DNA of 64,000 bases, taken from assembly GCF_000224785.1 (NCBI RefSeq), contig NZ_AGAV01000006.1:20354-84353 (forward strand), read 5' to 3'. Source of the stretch: Lentibacillus jeotgali. Lineage in GTDB: Bacteria; Bacillota; Bacilli; Bacillales; Amphibacillaceae. Positions 54,718 to 62,757 of the stretch are shown here, piece by piece; within the stretch, counting starts at the first letter, position 1, and each line of letters begins with the position of its first letter. The position numbers were made by a program, and so were the translations under genes. Below the pieces are notes generated by a model. That model did not search any database. It worked only from the letters and a program-made list of their open reading frames with translations, and was not told the DNA's origin.

Positions 54718-54826
54718 ACTTTCTGTCGTTTAAATCTTTCACCATTTGTCGTATAAACTGCAGTAAGGCAACTAGAAATGTGCCGCCCGCAAAGACAATG
54801 ATAAAAATTGAAACAACTGTGTTCAT
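54716..54826 (-). CDS. putative holin-like type I toxin, 36 residues
   Basis: ATG at 54826 with AGGAGGG seven bases upstream. MNTVVSIFIIVFAGGTFLVA forms a membrane helix, followed by LLQFIRQMVKDLNDRK with a charged, Lys-ending tail, the form of the short holin-like toxins of Gram-positive type I systems. The leader holds a hairpin (54843-54870) right before the ribosome site. A convergent promoter and shared terminator complete a typical toxin/antisense locus. Too short for ordinary gene calling. Confidence 0.7.
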   Translation of the reverse strand: MNTVVSIFIIVFAGGTFLVALLQFIRQMVKDLNDRK

Positions 54827-55028
54827 AACACATCCCTCCTTTCACCAGAAATCAAAAAATGATTTTGGTGTCCAGAGGGCCAGTGAGTGGTCCCCACCCT
54901 CACAACAGTACCATGCTTGTATTCTATTCTATCGAAAAATCAGAGAAAAGCAAAGGGGAATTTAGAAGTGAATGAACAATGAAGAGTACCATTTTAGTGG
55001 TTATTTTTTTATTGTGACTGTCTTAAGC

Positions 55029-55057
55029 AATACGAACGGGCGCACTGATCGAATAAG
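55029..55057 (+). repeat. 29-bp repeat, copy 2
   Basis: AATACGAA, CGGGCGC, ACTGATC (variable), GAATAAG. Follows the toxin promoter region. Confidence 0.75.
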
Positions 55058-55111
55058 AATCAACTTCTGCCTTTAGCTAGATTGTAGAATTATGAAAAGA
55101 GGGAGTTAATG

Positions 55112-55219
55112 ATGGAGACTTTTGTAGCCGTATTAGCCATCCTGGTAGTTTTAGGTATAAGTCTTGGAATGGTAACTTGGGCATTAATGCGATTAATTAA
55201 AATCATAAAGCAAATGTAG
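55112..55219 (+). CDS. 35-residue membrane peptide
   Basis: ATG 55112 six bases after GGGAG. METFVAVLAILVVLGISLGM followed by VTWALMRLIKIIKQM: one membrane helix and a basic amphipathic end. Small membrane proteins of this kind can be toxins or regulators of membrane complexes; no family recognised. A repeat copy follows 27 bases after its stop. Confidence 0.55.
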   Translation: METFVAVLAILVVLGISLGMVTWALMRLIKIIKQM

Positions 55220-55246
55220 AATATTGATTTGGAACTTTCACAGCCT

Positions 55247-55275
55247 TCCATAATTAGGCGCTTTCACGGAATAAA
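55247..55275 (+). repeat. 29-bp repeat, copy 3
   Basis: TAGGCGC (one G changed), TTTCACG (variable), GAATAAA. Same geometry; variable block identical to that of copy 6. Confidence 0.65.
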
Positions 55276-55350
55276 AAATGTGTTACTATAGCTTTCTAGG
55301 GTCAGACTGCTGCTTAATTAAAGGCTTAAAAGGAATGAAAAGGGGTTTTT

Positions 55351-55575
55351 ATGCAGATAGATAATTTAAGGCTAAATAGTATAAGCCGTAGTTTTGTCAT
55401 TTGTTTCATAATGCTTTTGTCTTTATTGATCCTCGATGTATATATTTTTCCTGAGAAGTCAGTATTATCAGAGATGCTAATTACAGGATTGGCTTGTATT
55501 TTAACAATTTTGTTGATAATTCCTAGTTGGATACAAGTATTTAAGTCCATTAAGCAGAGTCACAAAAACAATTAA
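55351..55575 (+). CDS. small membrane protein with two helices
   Basis: 74 residues, with helices at about 13-32 (FVICFIMLLSLLILDVYIF) and 40-62 (EMLITGLACILTILLIIPSW). Ends in a basic tail KSIKQSHKNN. No family recognised. GGGG lies before the ATG. The divergent repeat copy 4 begins three bases after the stop. Confidence 0.6.
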   Translation: MQIDNLRLNSISRSFVICFIMLLSLLILDVYIFPEKSVLSEMLITGLACILTILLIIPSWIQVFKSIKQSHKNN

Positions 55576-55577
55576 AC

Positions 55578-55612
55578 AATCGTGCGCTTAGGGGCCGTTT
55601 TATGGAATAAAA
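55578..55612 (+). repeat. 29-bp repeat, copy 4 (divergent)
   Basis: CGTGCGC instead of CGGGCGC, a 17-base instead of 7-base middle, then GAATAAA. Probably a decayed or expanded copy. Confidence 0.4.
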
Positions 55613-55639
55613 ATATTATATTCGAAGGGGGATATCTAT

Positions 55640-55939
55640 ATGGATTTTAGTTTAACCTTGTTAGCCTTAGGTATTGCTGCTGCAGGGTACTTTATAGGTG
55701 ATGGTCTTAAAAACTTTAAAAATCCAAATGCAGAAGATAGTCTTAGTGAATTCTTTAACGATGATGATGAACACGAATTGATAAAGGAAAAAAATGTCCA
55801 TTATTTTATGGGGATATCGAAAGAAGATGCAAAAACATTAATTCAGGAATATCCTGACATACCATACGTTCTTATAAATGATAAGGTATACTATCCCAAA
55901 GCAAGATTACGCGAATGGTTAAAAGGTTTAGGAGAGTAA
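55640..55939 (+). CDS. membrane-anchored protein with an excisionase-like C-terminal domain
   Basis: 99 residues. An N-terminal helix (about 5-22) is followed by an acidic linker (EFFNDDDEHE). The C-terminal 45 residues, MGISKEDAKTLIQEYPDIPY and VLINDKVYYPKARLREWLKG, resemble the small winged helix of excisionase/HTH_17 proteins. A membrane-tethered DNA- or protein-binding role is possible; weak similarity only. Ribosome site AAGGGGG. Confidence 0.6.
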   Translation: MDFSLTLLALGIAAAGYFIGDGLKNFKNPNAEDSLSEFFNDDDEHELIKEKNVHYFMGISKEDAKTLIQEYPDIPYVLINDKVYYPKARLREWLKGLGE

Positions 55940-55993
55940 ACCTTGATAGTTTACCACAATAGGTCAACCAGTTCAATGACTGGCTGACCATAT

Positions 55994-56022
55994 AATACGA
56001 ACGGGCGCGAGAAACGAATAAG
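55994..56022 (+). repeat. 29-bp repeat, copy 5
   Basis: AATACGAA, CGGGCGC, GAGAAAC (variable), GAATAAG, then GCGCTC seven bases on, able to pair with GGGCGC. 55 bases after the preceding stop. Confidence 0.75.
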
Positions 56023-56149
56023 ATTTGCGCTCTTTCTTGAATCATTGACCCATATTATGGAGTATTGTGCTGATTATGTAGATTTAGATAACTATTAAAT
56101 AAGGAATGACCGTATCGATGTAGATATTTATTGAGTAGGGGGGATTTAT

Positions 56150-56530
56150 ATGTCTGAGTTGTTTTTCATAGTTTTGCTTCTTGCCGCTACTGTTTATGTT
56201 CTCCTTAAAAACAAGAACAAACTGAAAATGCTCAAAATCAGTAAAATGATTGGTATTGTTTTATCATTTGTGGTTTCAGTAGGGATAGCAGCGTCTTTGA
56301 TTTATTATGGCGGCAATTGGATTGCGGGGAAAATTCCCTATGCATGGATAGGTTGGGTTGTTTTCATTTTTATCACTGTAATTGTAATTACTGGTATTAA
56401 TCTTTTATTTAACAGACTGGTAGAAAAGATAATTAATAATGACGGTTCACTAAAATTAGAAAAATGGCGAGCTAAATATGGGGCATTAGCCATTGCATTA
56501 AGTTGTTTATGCAGTTTAATCATAGGTTAG
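56150..56530 (+). CDS. unknown membrane protein
   Basis: 126 residues with four hydrophobic helices (about 3-18, 31-52, 63-84 and 108-126) and a basic loop KNKNKLKMLKISK after the first. No family recognised. The ribosome site GGGGGGA is good. The frame stays open for another 94 codons after its stop (see the remnant at 56531), which may be chance. Confidence 0.6.
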   Translation: MSELFFIVLLLAATVYVLLKNKNKLKMLKISKMIGIVLSFVVSVGIAASLIYYGGNWIAGKIPYAWIGWVVFIFITVIVITGINLLFNRLVEKIINNDGSLKLEKWRAKYGALAIALSCLCSLIIG

Positions 56531-56812
56531 GGGAACAATTGGACTCTTACTGGCATTTTAGGATTAGTAGGTTTCCGTTGCCTTAAATACGGAAAAAGTC
56601 GTCATCGAATGTTAAATTATCTAATTTTTTATGCAGTTTACGAAAATGATTGCGAGATTGATGTCATTAATGTTTTACCCGCACGTTCAAAGCTTACAAC
56701 AATACCTCTAATAGACAGATTGACATCATCATTTTACAATAGAAATAAGTTTCATAAGCAATATGATGAAGTTACACGGTTTGTTTGGCATAGCGCAATA
56801 TTTAAAAATTGA
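56531..56812 (+). pseudogene. possible RelE/ParE-type toxin remnant
   Basis: Open frame without its own start until ATG 56609. The stretch YGKSRHRMLNYLIFYAVYEN followed by DCEIDVINVLPARSKL has the pattern of the RelE/ParE C-terminal strands (basic turn, NYxIFYxV, hydrophobic strand, basic end). The N-terminal half of such a toxin and an antitoxin gene are absent. Similarity is suggestive only. Confidence 0.3.
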
Positions 56813-56840
56813 CATCAAACTGCATGATGAGGGATAAATC

Positions 56841-59156
56841 ATGAACGATTTGGAGCAAAAATTGCAAATTGCATTAAAGGAAATCACCCGGCTAAAAGAT
56901 GAAAATCAAAAACTGAAAGATTTGCTGGCAAAGCATCAAATTCCTGTCTTTAACAATCAAGTCAAACATGGCCAACGCATTACGAGAACTGAAATTTTAC
57001 AGAAGCGCATCGCTATTTTCAGAAGTCTGTTTAAAGGGCGGACAGATGTATATGCGGTTCATTGGAGATCAAATGGGGAATCCAACTATGCGCCTTCCCG
57101 TAAATATGAACCCAATAAGAAATATAAAGAACGGGAGTTATTGCCGCTAACGGACAATGTCATTGAGAATCACTTGCGTGGCAATAGAACTATTGGCATC
57201 TATCCTCTGTTAAAAGATGAAACGTGCTGGTTTTTGGCAGTTGACTTTGATAAAAAGGACTGGCAAAAGGACGCACTCACGTTCATGGGGGTTTGTAAGG
57301 ATGTAGGTGCACCTGCAAGCATGGAAATTTCTAAATCCGGAAATGGTTGCCATATCTGGATTTTCTTCAGTGATAAAATGTCAGCGAAAACTGCTCGTAA
57401 ATTAGGGAGTCTTCTTATGAACCGGACCCTGGAAAAACGGTACGAGACAGGTGTTGATTCGTTTGACCGGTTTTTTCCCAATCAGGATACAATGCCAAAA
57501 GGCGGATTTGGAAACCTGATTGCACTACCTTTACAGCAACTTCCCCGGAAGAAGGGCTATAGTGTATTTGTTAATGAAAAATTTGAACCATATGCTGATC
57601 AATGGGCGTATCTGGCGTCTGTAAAAAAAATCAGCAAAGATACTGTTGAATCAATTCTGAGAAAGTACAACCATTCCAACAGTTACACCGTGAAAAGTAA
57701 ACAGACACCGTATTATGTGAAAATACCCTCTGAAATAACCATCATAAGAAAAAACGGCATACATATTCCCAAAAATAAGCTACCTTCAAATATTTTGCAC
57801 GAGTTAATCAAGCTTGCGGTCATCAATAACCCTGAATTTTTTAAAGCTCAATCCAAAAGACTGTCTACGCACAGGATTCCCAGAAAAATTGACTGTAGTT
57901 ATGAGACGGAGGATTCGGTGGTTATCCCGCGTGGCTGTCTAGCAGATATAAAAGCCATTTTAGTCAGGAACGAAATCAACTTCTACATCGATGATCAAAC
58001 CATCAAAGGCAGCAGTATCAATATCCATTTTCATGGGAGTCTTCTGCCAAAACAAAACGAAGCGATCCACGCTATGAAAGTAAATAGTTGTGGTGTCCTA
58101 TCAGCAGCAACTGGTTTTGGTAAAACTGTTGTGGCGGCAGCGCTGATTGCGGAGAGAAACATCAACACGTTAATCATCGTGCACACTAAGCAGCTGCTTA
58201 CTCAGTGGAAAGAAAGTTTGCAGGCCTTTTTTAATTTGGATGGAAACCAGGTAGGTCAAATCGGTGGGGGTAAAAAGAAATCAACAGGTAAAGTGGATAT
58301 TGCTATGGTTCAGACTTTAAGCAGATCAGAAGATGTGCGCGAAAAAGTCAAAGGCTATGGACAGGTAATTGTTGATGAATGCCACCACATTTCAGCGGTG
58401 AGCTTTGAGAAAGTATTAAGGGAAGTAGAGGCTTCCTACGTTCATGGACTAACTGCAACACCAACTAGAAAAGACGGTCTGTATAAGATAGTTGCTATGC
58501 AATGCGGGGAAATCCGTTATAAGGTTACCGCCAAAAGTCAGTCAAAACTCCATCCGTTTGACCATGTGCTTATTCCACGGTTTACAAGTTTCAAAAATAA
58601 CGGCGACAACATCCAGAAGGTTTATGCAAATTTGGCTATTAGTGAACAACGGAACAAAATGATATTCAATGATGTATTAAAAGAACTTGAGAATAATGCA
58701 TATCCAATTATTTTGACAGAGCGAATTGAACATGTACATGAATTGGAAAAGGCCTTTAAAGGATTTGCTAAGAATATAATCGTATTAACAGGTAAACTGA
58801 GTAAGCAGGAAGAGAAAGATCGTTTAAAGCTTATGAAAAGCCTTTCAGATAATGAAGAGCGGCTTATTATTGCCACCGGTAAATATATAGGAGAAGGATT
58901 TGACAATGCTAGATTGGACACCCTATTCCTTGCTATGCCAATTGCCTGGAAAGGAACGCTCCAGCAATATGTCGGTAGATTGCACCGCGTTCATACGAAT
59001 AAGAATGTTGTAAAAGTGTATGGTTATGTTGATTATCAGGTTCCCGAGTTGAAGACCATGTATGAAAAGCGCATGCAGGGATATAAGTCGATGGGTTACA
59101 GCGTTCAAGGCAGCGATGAAGAAAATAGTAGTGGGCAGCAGATGAAGTTATTTTGA
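56841..59156 (+). CDS. TOTE-type primase-helicase (AEP primase fused to SF2 helicase)
   Basis: 771 residues. A coiled coil (1-34) leads to an archaeo-eukaryotic primase-like domain (about 50-290) with the metal motif DFD (135-137, in FLAVDFDKKD) and SKSGNGCHIWIFF. A linker with possible nuclease remains follows, then a superfamily 2 helicase with Walker A ATGFGKT (423-429), DECH box (512-515), TATPTRKDG and the C-terminal motif GRLHRVH. This is the TOTE conflict-system arrangement, thought to act against foreign DNA. It is the largest gene of the repeat-rich region; the 27-base gap upstream has AUG-proximal GAGGGA as ribosome site. Confidence 0.85.
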   Translation: MNDLEQKLQIALKEITRLKDENQKLKDLLAKHQIPVFNNQVKHGQRITRTEILQKRIAIFRSLFKGRTDVYAVHWRSNGESNYAPSRKYEPNKKYKERELLPLTDNVIENHLRGNRTIGIYPLLKDETCWFLAVDFDKKDWQKDALTFMGVCKDVGAPASMEISKSGNGCHIWIFFSDKMSAKTARKLGSLLMNRTLEKRYETGVDSFDRFFPNQDTMPKGGFGNLIALPLQQLPRKKGYSVFVNEKFEPYADQWAYLASVKKISKDTVESILRKYNHSNSYTVKSKQTPYYVKIPSEITIIRKNGIHIPKNKLPSNILHELIKLAVINNPEFFKAQSKRLSTHRIPRKIDCSYETEDSVVIPRGCLADIKAILVRNEINFYIDDQTIKGSSINIHFHGSLLPKQNEAIHAMKVNSCGVLSAATGFGKTVVAAALIAERNINTLIIVHTKQLLTQWKESLQAFFNLDGNQVGQIGGGKKKSTGKVDIAMVQTLSRSEDVREKVKGYGQVIVDECHHISAVSFEKVLREVEASYVHGLTATPTRKDGLYKIVAMQCGEIRYKVTAKSQSKLHPFDHVLIPRFTSFKNNGDNIQKVYANLAISEQRNKMIFNDVLKELENNAYPIILTERIEHVHELEKAFKGFAKNIIVLTGKLSKQEEKDRLKLMKSLSDNEERLIIATGKYIGEGFDNARLDTLFLAMPIAWKGTLQQYVGRLHRVHTNKNVVKVYGYVDYQVPELKTMYEKRMQGYKSMGYSVQGSDEENSSGQQMKLF

Positions 59157-59231
59157 TAGACAAAATTATGGTCTGAACGAATATTTAAAACACATGAATT
59201 TCATATTCATAGCCCTTTTGTATTCAACTAA

Positions 59232-59438
59232 CAGGGACGTTTTTGCAATAACTGTGAGGCGCTGATAGTCGTAGCTAGCGTTTTGCTTATTTTAAGTTCT
59301 GGTTTCTATCTAAGGCATTTAGAAAAAACTAAAAGACAAAGAAAACTTGGGCCACTTGAATTGATTATGTACATCATGATACAGCTAGCATTTATCCTTT
59401 TTGCCATCAGTTTATTGATTGGAGTATTTTTTATATAA
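59232..59438 (+). pseudogene. 5'-truncated small membrane protein
   Basis: Open frame from after a TAA at 59229 to TAA 59436-59438 without ATG start or ribosome site. It reads IVVASVLLILSSGFYLRHLE, a basic stretch KTKRQRK, then LIMYIMIQLAFILFAISLLI and GVFFI: two membrane helices. Probably a remnant. A repeat copy begins seven bases after the stop. Confidence 0.45.
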
Positions 59439-59445
59439 AAATTGC

Positions 59446-59474
59446 TCATCAATCGGGCGCTTTCACGGAATAAG
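59446..59474 (+). repeat. 29-bp repeat, copy 6
   Basis: TCATCAAT, CGGGCGC, TTTCACG (variable), GAATAAG, then GCGCTCC able to pair back to GGGCGC. Confidence 0.75.
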
Positions 59475-59526
59475 CTTTGCGCTCCTGCAAAGGATTTATG
59501 TTTTTTCATTATATTGGTGATACGAT

Positions 59527-59555
59527 TATTTCAACGGGCGCTTTCGCGGAATAAT
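59527..59555 (+). repeat. 29-bp repeat, copy 7
   Basis: CGGGCGC, TTTCGCG (variable), GAATAAT. Only 52 bases after copy 6, with no gene between: an empty unit. Confidence 0.7.
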
Positions 59556-59635
59556 TTAGAGGTCATTTGCGCTTTGTCATTTGTATTTGATAATGCTTTA
59601 TTCTAATTTATAATGTAGATAAGGAGGGATGCAAA

Positions 59636-59881
59636 ATGAAATGGAAGGAAGCTCGTGAATTATTTCCTAATCAACTTCTTCTGGTTTCCATTTTGGATTA
59701 TCATTATGAGGGTGATAAGAAGATAGTTGATGAAGTGGCCCCAATTCGAACCGTCGAAGATAAAGATGCAAATAAAGAGTTTTTTAATGCAAAAGAGGGA
59801 ACGATGGTTTATCATACAGGAAATGAAAATTTTGTTATCCATATACGTAAAGATCCTTTAATGAAAGTGAGAAGGATTTAA
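59636..59881 (+). CDS. unknown 81-residue protein paired with a retropepsin-like protease
   Basis: Starts MKWKEARELFPNQLLLVSIL, middle YEGDKKIVDEVAPIRTVEDK, end NFVIHIRKDPLMKVRRI. No membrane helix. Its stop overlaps the start of the protease gene (TAATG), so the two are made together; it could be the substrate, inhibitor or partner of the protease. Strong ribosome site AAGGAGG. No family recognised. Confidence 0.75.
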   Translation: MKWKEARELFPNQLLLVSILDYHYEGDKKIVDEVAPIRTVEDKDANKEFFNAKEGTMVYHTGNENFVIHIRKDPLMKVRRI

Positions 59882-60273
59882 TGAATCTGTTTTATGATGG
59901 ACAACTTATTACGACCAGTTTAACTGTCACATTCCGTGGCAATGCACTAAAAATAGACGATGTCGTTGTGGATACCGGATCATCCCATACTGTTATTTCA
60001 CCAGATATTTTAGAATCGATTGGAGTAAGGTATGAAAATGGTGATGCGATTTATGAGGCATATGGGATTGGTGGCAGTGTTCCATTTTATACAAAAAACA
60101 TGAATGAATTGCAGATTGACACATTTATTATAAAAGACGTCCAAGTAGATGTAGGAATGTTGCCTCAAGGACATAACGCATTGCTCGGATTAGATATTTT
60201 AAAGGAATATAATTTTGTCATTGATTTAGACAATTTAGAACTGCAACCTTTGACGCGAGGAAAAGAGGATTAG
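59881..60273 (+). CDS. retropepsin-like aspartyl protease
   Basis: 130 residues. The active-site motif VVDTGSSHTVIS (about 36-47) and the second flap/strand element ALLGLDILKEYNFVIDLDN are those of single-domain bacterial retropepsin-like proteases, which act as homodimers. No signal peptide or membrane helix. Coupled to the 81-residue gene by TAATG. Followed by a perfect terminator stem. Confidence 0.85.
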   Translation: MNLFYDGQLITTSLTVTFRGNALKIDDVVVDTGSSHTVISPDILESIGVRYENGDAIYEAYGIGGSVPFYTKNMNELQIDTFIIKDVQVDVGMLPQGHNALLGLDILKEYNFVIDLDNLELQPLTRGKED

Positions 60274-60304
60274 CCTACCGTATTGTACTAATCCTCTTTT
60301 TTGT
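60261..60304. terminator. perfect 13-bp bidirectional terminator
   Basis: AAAAGAGGATTAG (60261-60273, including the protease stop) pairs fully with CTAATCCTCTTTT (60288-60300), followed by TT. It also covers the stop of the minus-strand remnant. Confidence 0.8.
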
Positions 60305-60497
60305 GTTGATTGGAATCAACGGTAATCTTAAGAGAGGGAAGCGATAGATTATCATTGTTTTGATATTCCGGAAATGGCCGCTGACGATCGTCTAAAAGTC
60401 TCGCACCTTCATTAAGGATTTTATTAATTGATTTTGAAGGGATTTTATAGCTGCTTTCAAACAAACAGTTTTCTGATGTTATCTTGAAATCAAGTCT
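60288..60497 (-). pseudogene. C-terminal fragment of an unknown gene, cut next to a repeat copy
   Basis: Minus-strand open frame without a start codon: LDFKITSENCLFESSYKIPS, KSINKILNEGARLLDDRQRP, FPEYQNNDNLSLPSLKITVD and SNQHKKED before the stop. The composition looks like real protein. The frame closes on its 5' side at 60498, five bases from repeat copy 8, as if the gene had been truncated at the repeat. Confidence 0.45.
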
Positions 60498-60502
60498 TCA
60501 GC

Positions 60503-60531
60503 TATACGATCGGGCGCTGTAACTGAATAAG
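60503..60531 (+). repeat. 29-bp repeat, copy 8
   Basis: TATACGAT, CGGGCGC, TGTAACT (variable), GAATAAG. Confidence 0.75.
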
Positions 60532-60625
60532 GTTAACTCCTTTTGAACTGGTCCTTTGAGGAATGAAGGAATCCAACAATGGAATATCGAATAGGACAAT
60601 GAGTTGTAATAATTAAAGTTTGGCA

Positions 60626-61066
60626 ATGAATACATTAACTGTAAATGAACTTCAATCTCAGAAGGAAATCCTTGAAGCATTTCCGATTATGAATCAACTA
60701 CGTACTCATTCTGATGAAGCTACTTATCTTGATTTGGTGACAGAAGCTAAAGAAAAGGATATGTACAGGTTATTTGCTTTGTACGATCAATAAGAAATTG
60801 TTGCAGTTACTGGGTTTAAACCTATGATAACTCTATATTATGGGCGTTTTGTTTGGGTGTGTGATTTAGTTACTGATAGCAGTCAACGTTCAAACGGATA
60901 TGGTGAACGACTCCTTTCTTATGTACATAAATGGGCAAAAGAAAATGACTATGAAAGTGTCGTTTTATCATCAGGATTAAAACGTATAGATGCTCACCGT
61001 TTTTATGAAAAAAGAATGGGTTATGACAAGGTGAGTTATGTGTTTAAGAAACCATTGGGTTCATAA
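60626..61066 (+). pseudogene. GNAT acetyltransferase with in-frame stop
   Basis: From ATG 60626 the frame reads MNTLTVNELQSQKEILEAFP and on to LFALYDQ, meets TAA at 60791-60793, and continues in the same frame as [51 protein letters not shown] to 61066. The acetyl-CoA loop (SNGYGE) and the C-terminal HRFYEK are intact, so it is a typical 146-residue GNAT broken by a single stop. Sequencing error or recent mutation are both possible. Confidence 0.8.
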
Positions 61067-61070
61067 TAAT

Positions 61071-61099
61071 TCCGCAATAGGGCGCTTTCCTTGAATAAG
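61071..61099 (+). repeat. 29-bp repeat, copy 9
   Basis: AGGGCGC, TTTCCTT (variable), GAATAAG, starting four bases after the GNAT stop. GCGCTTTC pairs with GAAGGCGC just beyond. Confidence 0.75.
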
Positions 61100-61140
61100 A
61101 AGGCGCATTTAGAAGAATTAAATATCAAGGGGTTTCAACG

Positions 61141-61497
61141 ATGAATATTTACTATCACAGTTATTTAAAGTCGCTCAAAAAGAACTTTATGTTAGTAATA
61201 ATGGCATTGATTTTGTTAATTCCAACCTTTTTTATATGGGCTGGGGTTCCTTTCTTTATCATTGGGGGCTTAGTGGAAAATATAACCACTAAGCCATTGC
61301 TGGTTTATATAAGTATTTTACTTTCGGGAGGATTTCTGTTTTCTTTATACTTCGTGCCAATCAATTTAAAAGCCGCAAAAAATATGGCAAATACAATGGG
61401 TTGTGACGTAGTAAAAGCACTTATTTGCATACAAACAATATTTATAATAGTATGTTCGGTAATTTTTGGAATAACTTCAAATATCATTGTTCCGTAA
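61141..61497 (+). CDS. unknown membrane protein
   Basis: 118 residues with three helices (about 15-45, 55-78 and 95-117). It begins MNIYYHSYLKSLKKNFMLVI; no family recognised. AAGGGG before the ATG. The stop codon itself overlaps the first bases of repeat copy 10. Confidence 0.65.
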   Translation: MNIYYHSYLKSLKKNFMLVIMALILLIPTFFIWAGVPFFIIGGLVENITTKPLLVYISILLSGGFLFSLYFVPINLKAAKNMANTMGCDVVKALICIQTIFIIVCSVIFGITSNIIVP

Positions 61498-61533
61498 TAC
61501 GATTGGGCGCTTTTCCCTAATAAGGAAGCGCCC
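61496..61533 (+). repeat. 29-bp repeat, copy 10, with full hairpin
   Basis: AATACGAT, TGGGCGC, TTTTCCC (variable), TAATAAG (61496-61524). GGGCGCTT pairs with AAGCGCCC at 61526-61533, the most complete hairpin of the series. Confidence 0.78.
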
Positions 61534-61540
61534 ATAGTAA

Positions 61541-61714
61541 CTAGACCAAAATGTTATACTTTCTTTTCTTTAAAAAAGAAGCGGGCAGCTTTTGCGCTTT
61601 TGTCCTCGCTTTTTTAATTTGCTCTTCATCAAGAAGTTTTCCAGTGCTTATATTTATAGGAATCCTGATATAACAGCCATCAAATGCAAGGTTTTTCAAT
61701 TCTTTAACTATTGT
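61541..61714 (-). pseudogene. short C-terminal remnant behind bdhA
   Basis: Open frame overlapping the bdhA stop: TIVKELKNLAFDGCYIRIPI, NISTGKLLDEEQIKKARTKA, QKLPASFLKKRKYNILV. Start codon missing unless TTG at 61699 is used, without ribosome site. Composition looks protein-like; family unknown. Confidence 0.4.
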
Positions 61715-62757
61715 TCACCACTCAATTTCACCAAAATTTTCGCTTGGGATTTGTCACTGGCTAATGCTTCAAATCCATCTTCAATGATACGATCAAGTGC
61801 AATGCGGTCCGTAATTATTTCTTTCGGATCCAACATGCCTTCCGCCATGAGGTCAATAGTGGTCTGAAATGTCGTCGGACGGTAGGCAAGAGACGCCGAG
61901 AGACTCACACCTGATGTTGTCAAGTCAAATGGGTTAAAGGCAATTGGTTCCCCAAAAATTGAGACGATAACAACTCTGCCGAGCGGTTTTGTAGTTTGTA
62001 GTGCTTGTTTAAAGGTAGCTTCGACGCCAGCTACTTCAAGTGTCACATCAGCACCACCAGGTATCAGTTCATTGATCGCCTCGACAGGGTCCTGCTCACC
62101 TGAATTAACAACATAGGTAGCTCCGATGCTTTTCGCTTTGTTTAAGCGTGCCGCCGACAAATCAAAGGCAATAATTTTGCGTGCACCTGCCGCTTTGGCT
62201 GCAATAATGGTCAACAGTCCAATTGGACCGGCACCAAAAACCGCAACCGTTTGACCAAATTGAAGTTCCGCGTCTTTCACTGCTTGGACAGCAACAGCTG
62301 TCGGCTCAAGCAGCGCCCCTTCTTCCAATGACAGCGGTTCGGGAAGAGCATATACTTGCGCCTCTGGAACCACAGCAAACTTTGCAAATCCTCCGTCTGT
62401 ACCAAGACCAATAAAATTAAACCCATCATATGCATCATATTCTTCCGGTTTCTTACCATGTGTAAGGGTGGGGTTGATGACGACGCGGTCACCTTTTTGG
62501 AAACGTTCAACGTTATTCCCAATTTCCTCAATAACACCAGCAAATTCATGTCCCATCGTTAAGGGGGCAGTTTGACCAGTCACGGGATCAGGTTCATTAC
62601 TGGGAATGGTATGGGGGCCACCTGTATATTCGTGAAGATCACTTCCACAAATGCCTGCCCAAGCAACGCGGACCTTTACTTCATTCTCTCTTACGTTTTT
62701 TATATCTCTTTCTTCAACGCGAATATCTTTTTTTCCGTACCAAACTGCTGCTTTCAT
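61708..62757 (-). CDS. bdhA: (R,R)-2,3-butanediol dehydrogenase
   Basis: 349-residue zinc-dependent medium-chain dehydrogenase. The catalytic zinc site is CGSDLHEYTGGP and GHEFAGVIEEIG; the NAD motif is VFGAGPIGLLTIIAAKAAGA. The N-terminus MKAAVWYGKKDIRVEE and the insertion NEPDPVTGQTAPLTMGHEF are typical of BdhA. Interconverts acetoin and 2,3-butanediol. The structural Cys cluster common in sorbitol-type relatives is not evident (region GKKPEEYDAYDGFNFIG). AGGAGATG precedes the start. Confidence 0.9.
   Translation of the reverse strand: MKAAVWYGKKDIRVEERDIKNVRENEVKVRVAWAGICGSDLHEYTGGPHTIPSNEPDPVTGQTAPLTMGHEFAGVIEEIGNNVERFQKGDRVVINPTLTHGKKPEEYDAYDGFNFIGLGTDGGFAKFAVVPEAQVYALPEPLSLEEGALLEPTAVAVQAVKDAELQFGQTVAVFGAGPIGLLTIIAAKAAGARKIIAFDLSAARLNKAKSIGATYVVNSGEQDPVEAINELIPGGADVTLEVAGVEATFKQALQTTKPLGRVVIVSIFGEPIAFNPFDLTTSGVSLSASLAYRPTTFQTTIDLMAEGMLDPKEIITDRIALDRIIEDGFEALASDKSQAKILVKLSGEQ

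Noticed and set aside
55030..55078. Short frame running through repeat copy 2
   Set aside because: It is created by the repeat sequence itself and has no ribosome site.
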